Shown piece by piece: positions 23,806 through 32,226 of a stretch of DNA of 64,000 bases. The stretch comes from Hydrangea macrophylla (lineage: Eukaryota > Streptophyta > Magnoliopsida > Cornales > Hydrangeaceae), in contig CM066987.1 in assembly GCA_033977485.1 (NCBI GenBank), positions 88,506,588-88,570,587 of the forward strand. Direction: 5' to 3'. Below the pieces are notes generated by a model, which saw only the letters and a list, made by a program, of their open reading frames with translations, was not told where the DNA came from and did not search any database. A program made the translations under genes and the position numbers. Numbering within the stretch: position 1 is the stretch's first letter; each line of letters begins with the position of its first letter.

Positions 23806-23883
23806 GGTCAAACTTGGTCAAACTTGGTCAAACCTGGTCAAACCTTGGTCAAACCTAGTCAAACCTTGGTCAAACCAGTCAAC
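23806..23883 (-). promoter_or_regulatory. W-box-like array in promoter LTR of B
   Basis: Eight TTGAC[C/T] cores at 10-11 base spacing, about 740-820 bases upstream of the TATA box on the transcribed strand. WRKY factors bind this core. Stress-responsive transcription is plausible but unproven. Confidence 0.5.
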
Positions 23884-24174
23884 GGGGACTTTCCGGGAGC
23901 TTCCGAGACTTCCGGGGGTCTCTGGGAGCTGACAATTTCATCCGATTTTTCTTTTAAAACTCATTTGAATACTTTTCTTACGACGTAGCATGTTTCCAGA
24001 GCTTTGGGACCAAATCTGGGAGTTTTATGGCTTTCAGGGGCATTTTGGTCATTCTGAGCATTTTGAGAAATAGAACCAACTTCCAGGAGTCCTTTTGAGT
24101 CCTTTTTCGATCATTGTGAACCACCAAACTATGGGTCTCCTAAATCTGATAGCCGACAAAATGGGGTGTCTACA

Positions 24175-24179
24175 GCCCG
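24175..24179. repeat. Target site duplication GCCCG, right copy (element B)
   Basis: Pairs with 8491-8495. Confidence 0.92.
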
Positions 24180-25214
24180 GAAGGGATTACTTGAGATGAT
24201 GACGATACTTGCTTGATGAAAGATGTATAATCTTTTAATCACCTTTTAGCAAATTCTCCTCATGTTCCACGACATTTGGAGAACATGCCGAACCCTGATT
24301 ATAAGATTATACTTTTTATATCATGTTAGCTAAGCATCATTGACCTTGTATGTATCCGAATTCATGAAAAGTACAGTGACAATCTGATCATGTGATCATT
24401 CTACCTAAAATTTTAAATCCATCTTTGAAAACAAACGGATTTTTGCCATCATTATTCCTAAGTTTTCAGTCGCTTTTTCAAAAAAAATCTTTGTAGTTCA
24501 CTTTTTGATTAAAGCCCCAAACTAACCTCTATTAAAGTATATTTTCACATGATCATCTTTTAAGGAAAAATCCAAAATTCTGGGAATTGTTTTTGAAAGA
24601 AATTCTCTTCAAATGAATTTCAAAGCAGAATTCCAATCCAATCCTCTTTATTGAGAAATATTTTCACATCCTCATTCTTAAATAAGAGATTCAAAATTCT
24701 TGAGAATTGTTTTTGAAAGATCTTATCGTTCTAAAGAAATTTTTTTTCAAATGAATTTTGAAATTTTTTTAAATACCCAACCTTTGAACGGGTAGTGGGG
24801 ATCACAACGAGAGGAGAAATTATTGCACTTGACATGGGTGAGGATTTTATGTGCCTATGTGTTTACCTGTTAGGATTAGAATTTTCCTTTGCTTTGGCAT
24901 ATAGAGTAGGCACACACACACTTGCATTTCATTCGTGTGCTATGTGTGCAATGCATGCATCAAATCATAAGAGCATGTACATTTTTCACTCTCACCAATC
25001 GCTACCATTACATACGTGTAGCATACAAACTCACAACATCTTCTTCCCAATTAAGATTAAAGTCCCTCAAAAATGCCTTACTATTCAATTCTGCATGCGG
25101 ACCTTTTTTTTCCTATCTATTTTTTTTTTTTAAAAGAAAGAGTGGAACAACCAGAGCCCCTAGTAAGGACACTCCTAATCTTCTTGGGTTTATCTCTCTT
25201 AATTAGAAGAGATC
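24180..25214 (+). other. Leader of A, part 2
   Basis: Continues the leader after B. The first bases (GGAAGGGATTACTTGAG) match the B leader at its GGGATTACCTG (near 19530, minus). The rest is AT-rich with TTTTTGAAAGA-like repeats (24590-24770) and a short CA run near 24910. It ends at the gag start. Confidence 0.6.
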
Positions 25215-26195
25215 ATGGAACATCATGTCGAGACAGACCCACCAATGGCCCACAGAGCTTTGGAGGAGAAAGTGAGCAAACTACAAGTTGTTGTTGAGCA
25301 ACAAGATTCTAGGGTGAAGCAATTGGAGGGGGTCATGCTTGAGTCCATTCAATTACTGAAAGATCAAATGGGCCTTGATGAGGAAAAGACAGATCAGAGA
25401 ATAATGGACTGCTTAAAGAATCACCAACAGGCATGTCTGAACCCACTTGCGCACCGAAGCACATGTCCAAACCCAACCTATCACCAAAGTCCATACCCAA
25501 GCTTAACCGTTCACCAAAGCCCGTATCCAGGCCCAATCCCAACTAACCAAAGAGTTATTCCAAGTCCACATCTCAACCCAAAAACCAACTCTAGCTCAAA
25601 GTCGAATTCAAAATCAAACCAAGCCCGCAAGCCAAGAATCTTGACCAACCTTGGCATGCCATTATCTATGGCCCTTGGTCACCTTGTCAAGAATGGTCAC
25701 CTCAACCCCCTGGACCCAAAGCCACTACCAAATCCCTTACCCCACATATGTGACCTGTCTTTGTACTGTGCCTACCACCAGACCCCTGGCCATACAACTA
25801 ACTATTGCATGAAACTCCGCCATGATATCCAAGATCTCATTGAGCATAAAATCATCACTCCTTTGCTGAACCCACCGAGTGGCATCTGGCATGACATACA
25901 ATCTTTTCAATCACAGCCATCGCTGAATACTCTCAAGGGATTCGTTGCCTTCATAAGTGTGGAACAACCAACTGGCCCTGACTCAATCAATAGAATCGAA
26001 AAAGGCATTGACAATACTCGGTATGAGACAGAGAAGGGTCGTTCGACTGAAAAATGGACCATAAGGGCAGATGATGTTCCTACAAAGATACAAAAGGGGA
26101 ATGATGAACCTGAGGAAGATGCTAGTGAGGTAATAGTGTTTGGAAATGCTACTGCTGAATCAAATGTGGATGCTATTGGGGACTCAATAGGTTGA
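25215..26195 (+). CDS. Gag-like protein of A (coiled coil, Pro-rich linker, zinc knuckle)
   Basis: 326 codons, no internal stop. Residues 12-60 (RALEEKVSKLQVVVEQQDSRV) are a predicted coiled coil homologous to B. Residues 75-140 are a Pro/Ser/Asn linker with HQSPYP repeats. Residues 140-215 contain LGMPLSMALGHLVKNGHL, then the knuckle YCAYHQTPGHTTNYC and KLRHDIQDLIEH, the conserved Tat/Ogre gag C-terminus. Residues 260-326 are an acidic tail absent in B. The capsid fold is missing. The start at 25215 keeps MEHHVETDPP; the Met at DPPMAH is the B-equivalent start. It stayed open although the LTRs have diverged, which may mean function or chance. Confidence 0.75.
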   Translation: MEHHVETDPPMAHRALEEKVSKLQVVVEQQDSRVKQLEGVMLESIQLLKDQMGLDEEKTDQRIMDCLKNHQQACLNPLAHRSTCPNPTYHQSPYPSLTVHQSPYPGPIPTNQRVIPSPHLNPKTNSSSKSNSKSNQARKPRILTNLGMPLSMALGHLVKNGHLNPLDPKPLPNPLPHICDLSLYCAYHQTPGHTTNYCMKLRHDIQDLIEHKIITPLLNPPSGIWHDIQSFQSQPSLNTLKGFVAFISVEQPTGPDSINRIEKGIDNTRYETEKGRSTEKWTIRADDVPTKIQKGNDEPEEDASEVIVFGNATAESNVDAIGDSIG

Positions 26196-28410
26196 AAATT
26201 ATCTGTGACATTCCAATTGAGACCGAGTCAAGTCTGGTAGTCGAGTTAAGTTAGTTTGGAGTCAAATGTCAAGTCTAGTCGAGTCTTCTGGTCAGTCTAT
26301 TATCAAGTTTGTTTGCAAGTCTTTGTCAAGTTTATCAAGTCGAGTGATGTAATCCTCCTTCCCTACTAGTTGAATAAAATCTCTTTTTTTTTATTCGGTG
26401 TGCTAAGTCGTGAATGTATGGATCATTAAGCCCAAAATAAAACAAAAAAAGAAAAAGAAAAAGTTATTTTTTTTTTCAAACGATCATGGAAAATACTCTG
26501 TTAATAATCCCCAAAACAAATTTTGTGCCAAAACCAATGAGGAGTAGAGAATTGATTAGCTTTACTTTAAGAATTTAAAGATGCTCTTGCTCAATCTTGA
26601 AAAGATGAAATTGGAACTTGAAGCTTGCTCACCGTTTCCTTTTCTCAAATACCAAGCCTCAAAGATGAGCCCAACCAGTCTAAAGTCATAAACTTGGTCC
26701 TTGATGGTAGCCAGACATTTTGAATGAACTGCTTCTTCCAAAAAAAAAATAAGAAAAGAAAAAGAAAAAGAAAGAAGCTCGCTAGGATGAAAACCCGAAA
26801 GGACGCCTAGGCAAAAGTTAGAGCAAAAATAAGATGTGTGTTGATTTCAAAAATCCTAATCCTAGCCAGTCAAAATCATAGAGAAAATAAGAGATAGTAA
26901 GGAAGAGAAAGGAAAGGAAAGAGAAAAGAAAAGACAGAGAATAGATAAGATTGAGAATTCTTGAGCACTTCAAAGAAGATCATTGGCACATGAACTATTT
27001 CAAGACTTTGTGTTGTTCTAAAGAAATTGGAATTGAAAAGAGAGATTTGAAAGTATCAATTAAGCTCACAATTTTGTGAGAGGCTCAATGGCTAAGAGGG
27101 CATAAAACAATGCAAAGATATCTTTGAGAAAAATAAAGAGTAATTTGGAGGGCTGATATTACTTTGTAAGTATGATATGAATGAAACGTGATTAACTGGC
27201 TAGTGAAAAGATTAAAGAATCAACAGTCAAATAAAAAAAAAAGAGGAGAAGAAAAGAAAAGAAAGAGAAAAGAGAATAAAGGGAATAAGTAGTTCATCAT
27301 GCTACACAAGGGCTACCACAAGTGACATGCACCCCCAAGACCCAAATGGCAACATGGCTCGTAAAGCTCACCAATTCTTTCAAGACCTCCAGAGTACTTG
27401 AACTACGCTCGACCTGATTCCCACTCGGGGATACGTAGGAAACCTATCTGGTTCGGTCACCAACATCGTCATAATATGGTGTGCTCTTTCAGGCCTTGGC
27501 CATATTACCTTGGACCTGATTCCTATTCAAGGATAAGTTGAAACTAGGAGCAAACTTGCATTGGCCTAGGACCGCATATGCATTGCCAAACTAGGGGCAA
27601 ACAAAGTTTGCCGATCAGCATTGGGACATCACCCTTCAGCACCATCACATTCATGATGGTTTCCTCTAGATTGGGAGTAAATGCATTGCAAGCATCCTGT
27701 ACCAACATGTTCTCAAGGCCCTTGGTATGAGCCTATTTGCCCTTAAGACTAGGGGGAAACTTCATTTGCTGAAAGCCCCATTTTACCCTAGAAGTAAGCC
27801 CCAAGTCTCTTTCAAACTAGGGGCAAACTCTATTTGCCAAAATGCAAGTTCTCAAGTCACCAAGTCTGTTTTGAAACGCTTTGAAATGGAGTGTCTTTTA
27901 TTCTATAAGCTAAAGCACTAATTTGAAGCATACTCTAGATAGGCAAAGAATTCAATAAAGGGAAAGTTTTCAAAGTTTTGATTTATCAGCAAAGTACAAC
28001 CACTTGTAAGATGATGAGTAAACGAAAGGTGAGATGATACATTATTCACGATGACAGCACATTGATTCATAAATGTAGAATTTCCGTCAGTCATCTTGAA
28101 TAACTGGCTATGTCAACTGGCTATGTCAGGTCTATCCTCCCTTGATAAGTCAGTAATGATCTCAAATGTGTAGGTTTAAGATGATGAATAAAGATTTGAA
28201 AAGTCTCCATAAGTATCCCACGAGCGACGCAAGCAGGAGTTTAAAACACTATCACGACACAATGCTAAAAGTGGAAATATGAGAATGGTCCAAGACTAGG
28301 GGCAAAGGTGACTTCCCTCTTTTAACACAACCATTACGTTTCGTCCAAATGGTCTACAAGTGCAGAAATCATGATTTTAAGAGACTACTAGGGCAGCACC
28401 AACCCCGTCA
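26196..28410 (+). other. 3' non-coding region of A, proximal part
   Basis: Colinear with B's 3' region. 26215-26345 is rich in CAAGTC/GAGTC. The GCTCGCTAGG...GCCTAGGC motif is at 26777-26824, the GACCTGATTCCC...GGATACGTAGG motif at 27400-27440 with a partial copy at 27511-27540, and PPT-like CTAGGGGCAAAC copies fall between 27541 and 28306. 26730-27300 is A/G-rich. No coding signature. Confidence 0.65.
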
Positions 28411-28414
28411 GCTC

Positions 28415-30640
28415 CGTTCAAATTCTTTGAGTCCAAGGACTCCCCGTTTTTGTAAAATCAATTCTTTGAGTCCGTGGACTCCCCGTTTTTGTAAAATCAA
28501 TTCTTTGAGTCCGCGGGCTCCCCATTTTTGTAAAATTGATTCTTTGAGTCTGAGGGCTTCCCATCTTTGTAAAACTAATTCTTTGAGTCTGTGTGACTCC
28601 ATTTGTATAAAAGTAAAGTTTGTTGGGTCTGTATGACTTTGTTTGTGTAGAAAGTGAATTAGTTGAGTCTGTATGACTTTGTTCGAATAAAGAAATGAAA
28701 TTTCAAGTCCGCGTGACCCCGTCTTTGTGAAATATGAAATTTAAAGTCTGCATATGAATTTTTGAGTCCGCGTGAGATATGAATTCTTGAATACACTTGG
28801 CTCTATTAGTATGAAATATAAGCTTTGAGTTCGCATGACTCCGATTATATGAAATATTGTTTTTAGTCCGCACGACTCCTGATTTTGAAAATTAGAATTT
28901 TTGTTGAGGCGATTTGACTCCAATTTCGAGATATGAGATTCTTGTTGAGTCAAAAAAATTGATTCTGATTAAGAAAATTTGAAATGTTAACCCCCGATTT
29001 TGAAATAAGAAATTCTTTGAGTCCGTATGACTCCGTGAATTTCATTGAATCCGAGTGACTCTGCTATCGAAAAATGCAAATTTTTAGTCCGAATGACTCC
29101 GTGGTTGTAAAATGCGAGTTTTTGTTCTAGTAACTCCATTATTGTGAAAATGTGGGTCCATGGATCCGAATGACTCTTTTGTTTTAAAATGTGAATCTAT
29201 TGACTCCTTGTATAAGAAAATTGAATTTTTGGGTCCACGTGACTCCCTTTGAATTTGTGAGTCTGCTTAACTCCGAATTTTGTTGGCATTGAATTCTTTA
29301 AGTGTAACCGACTCCGAACTTTCGAAAGTTTGGGCTAAAATGGATCTAACTATCGCTAGATTTTAATGTTAAATTAAGTTGAAAAGTGATTGGTTCCCAA
29401 TTGCGGAAATTAAAATCATTAAGTCTAACTTAGCACCCGAGTTTAGAAATTGAATTGAAATGAGAAAATTCGTTTGAGTCTGATTGACTCCAAATTTTAG
29501 AGTTTTGAATAGAATTGAGTCTGATCGACTCCCAATTTTAGATTTGAGTCTGATTGACTCTCGTTGTTGTGAAATAGAGTCCGATTCGAGTCCAATTGAC
29601 TCCTGTTCTAGAAAATTGAAATGATTTTGAGTTTGTTTGACTCCGACCTTGAAATTAGAAATTATTTTGAGCATGATTGACTCATGGTTTGAAATCGGGA
29701 ATTCTTTCGAGTCTGATAGGCTCATTTTTTGGAAATTAGAAACTCTTTTGAGTCTGGTTGACTCCCAATCTTGTGAAATAGAAATTCTTCGAGTTCGATT
29801 GACTCCCAATTTTGTAAAAATTCTTTTGTGAAATAGAAATTCTTTAAGTCCAATTTTGTGAATTTAAATTTCTTTGAGTCCGATTGACTCCTGGTTTTGT
29901 CCGATTTTGCGAAGTAGGTATTGAATCAAGTCTGATTGACTCCTGATTTAGGATTTGAATTTAAATTTGATTTGAGTCAAATTGACTCTAGACTTGGTGA
30001 AATCGAATTTGTTTGAGTCTGGCTGATTCCTGATTTCAGAATTAAGTCAAAGTCTAGGCGACTCCTAATTTAGCATTTGAATTTGAACTCAAATTAAGTC
30101 GGATCGACTTTGGACTTGGTGAAATTGAGTTTATTTGAGTCTGACTGACTCCTGATCAAAATTTATTAAGCTCGATTGACTGCTAATTTTGGAAAATTGA
30201 ATTAAATTGAGTCTAACTGATTCTCGATTATGGAAATTTAAGTGGATTTGAGTCCATTGGACCCCCGACTTTAGATATTTGAAATAATTTAAGCCCATCG
30301 GACTCCCGATGTAGAAATTTGAAATAATTTGAGTCTGAAGTACTAGACTCTGAATTTTTGAAAGTAAATGGAATGAGATTTATTTTACTAAGAAAGGAAT
30401 TTGTTGAGTTTAATAGACTCTCGATTTTAGAAAATCAGATTAAGTCTGAAGGACTCCAGATTTTTGGAATTGAACTAATTCGAGTCTGACGGACTCCAAA
30501 TTTTGAATTGAGTTAAGTTTGGTTGACTCCCAATAAAATAAATTTGAGTCTGTCCGACTCCAGGTTTTGAAAATAAAATGAATTTGAGTCTGTTCGACTC
30601 CAAGTTTTGAAAATTGAAATTGAGTCTGATTAATCCCGAA
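28415..30640 (+). repeat. Degenerate array of GAGTC-N4/5-GACTC hairpins
   Basis: About 50 copies every 35-55 bases of a motif such as GAGTCTGATTGACTCC, separated by A/T-rich AATTTTGAAATTGAA-like spacers. Arms GAGTC and GACTC are complementary. Copies with a changed base in one arm are common. Early copies (28425-28600) have CCCCGTTTTTGTAAAATCAA spacers. The open frames here read the repeat and lack protein features. Confidence 0.9.
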
Positions 30641-30689
30641 TTCAGAGCAAACATATCCGACGGGACCGAAGGGATGCAGATTTTTAAGA

Positions 30690-31779
30690 GTAAACTCACT
30701 TCGACACTGGAGTATAAGGCGCAAAGCGCATCTCAGTCTTTCAGCGTGCTTTCTGATTCGACACCGGAGTATAAGACACAAAGCGCATCTCAGTCGATCA
30801 GATGATCCTCAAAAGACACCGGAGTATAAGACGCAAAGCGCATCTCAGTCTTTCAGCACATTTCCTGATTCGGCACCGGAGTCTAAGACGCAAAGCGCAT
30901 CTCAGTCGATCAGATGATCCTCAAAAGACACCAGAGTATAAGACGCAAAGCGCATCTCAGTCTTTCAGCACATTTACTGATTCGGCACCGGAGTCTAAGA
31001 CGCAAAGCACATCTCAGTTGATCAGATGATCCTCAAAAGACACCGGAGTATAAGACGTAAAGCGCATCTCAGTCTTTCAGCACATTTCCTGATTCGGCAC
31101 CGGAGTCTAAGACGCAAAGCGCATCTCAGTCGATCAGATGATCCTTAAAAGACACGGAGTATAAGACGCAAAGCGCATCTCAGTCTTTCAGTGTGCTTCC
31201 TGATTCGGCTCCGGAGTATAAGACGCAAAGAGCATCTCAGTCGATCAGATGATCCTCAAAAGACACCAGAGTATAAGACGCAAAGCGTATCTCAATCTTT
31301 CAGCACATTTCCTGATTCGGCACCGGAGTCTAAGATGCAAAGCACATCTCAGTCGATTAGATGATCCTCAAAAGACACCGGAGTATAAGACGCAAAGCGC
31401 ATCTCAGTCTTTCAGCACATTTCCTGATTCGGCACCGGAGTCTAAGACGCAAAGTGCATCTCAGTTGATCAGATGATCCTCAAAAGACACCGGAGTATAA
31501 GACGCAAAGCGCATCTCAGTCTTTCAGCACATTTCCTGATTCGGCATCGGAGTCTAAGACGCAAAGCGCATCTCAGTCGATCAGATGATCCTCAAAAGAC
31601 ACCGGAGTATAAGACGCAAAGCGCATCTCAGTCTTTCAGCACATTTCTTGATTCGGCACCAGAGTCTAAGACGCAAAGTGCATCTCAATCAATCAGATGA
31701 TCCTCAAAAGACACCGGAGTGTAAGACGCAAAGCGCATCTCAGTCTTTCAGCGTGAAGCGCATCTCAGTCGATTAAATG
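30690..31779 (+). repeat. 112-bp tandem array in A
   Basis: About ten units; starts at 30801, 30913, 31025, 31137, 31249, 31361, 31473, 31585 and 31697 are exactly 112 apart. Each unit is two related half-units of about 56 bases, both with AAGACGCAAAGCGCATCTCA. Repeated 75-codon frames (30802, 31249, 31473) are products of the array. Confidence 0.95.
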
Positions 31780-32226
31780 ACTCTTAAAGAATGTCGGGGG
31801 ATTAAGCATAGGAAGTGCTTCTATGATGGTTGTGACTTTCCCAGAATAAAATGACATCATAAGTAGAATGGCATAGGGTGCATTTTTGAAAGAACAATAT
31901 ATTGCTGAGACATTACATGGAGCACGAGATTGCTTGAGCACGTCCATCACGATAAGATAGGTGCATTCATCTGTATGACTATTTGCGCTTGTGTATGTTT
32001 GACCCCGTACCCGAACTACACTTTGGTCTGATTCCTGATGGGATACGTAGGCAGCTCATCATGGAGCACGACCAATTAGAATTCCTCTGTGCGCTCGCTT
32101 CCTTTTGCAACGCGTTTTGTTTTTCCCTTTAATCCGACAATTTGGTCAAAGGCATGTCTTCACACAGGCTTCGACGTTCGCTTGCGGTTCGCGTTGCCCC
32201 ACAAGCTCCGTCGAAGAGGGGCAAAC
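31780..32226 (+). other. 3' end of A internal region with polypurine tract
   Basis: Contains the conserved motif at 32012-32056 (GAACTACACT...GATACGTAGGCAGCTCA), then CATGGAGCACGACC as in B. It ends in GAAGAGGGGCAAAC directly before the LTR at 32227, the plus-strand primer. Confidence 0.8.

Larger units (their letters stand above)
8496..24174 (-). mobile_element. Young non-autonomous Tat/Ogre-like LTR retrotransposon B (gag-only)
   Basis: Two 4,237-base direct LTRs (8496-12732 and 19938-24174) lie exactly 11,442 bases apart throughout, flanked by GCCCG. On the minus strand the LTR starts TGTAGACACCCC and ends TGTCTACA. The primer site is at 19916-19934 and the polypurine tract at 12733-12745, so it is transcribed right to left. 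The internal region of 7.2 kb has a leader with a repeat, one short gag ORF (17623-18189) and a 3' region of tandem arrays. No pol domain is seen. I count about four LTR differences by eye, hence a recent insertion. Confidence 0.95.
19938..24174 (-). repeat. 5' LTR of B (promoter copy)
   Basis: Transcribed leftward. From the U3 start at 24174: TTGACC array at 23806-23883, GC palindromes at 23222-23287, TATAAAAG at 23061-23068, and U5 ending at 19938. Differences from the other copy were seen only near 22076, 22087, 22231 and 22801. Confidence 0.95.

Noticed and set aside
28415..31779. CRISPR-like array
   Set aside because: Plant nuclear DNA, repeats degenerate or directly abutting, no unique spacers of constant length, no cas genes. 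These are tandem and hairpin repeats in an LTR element.
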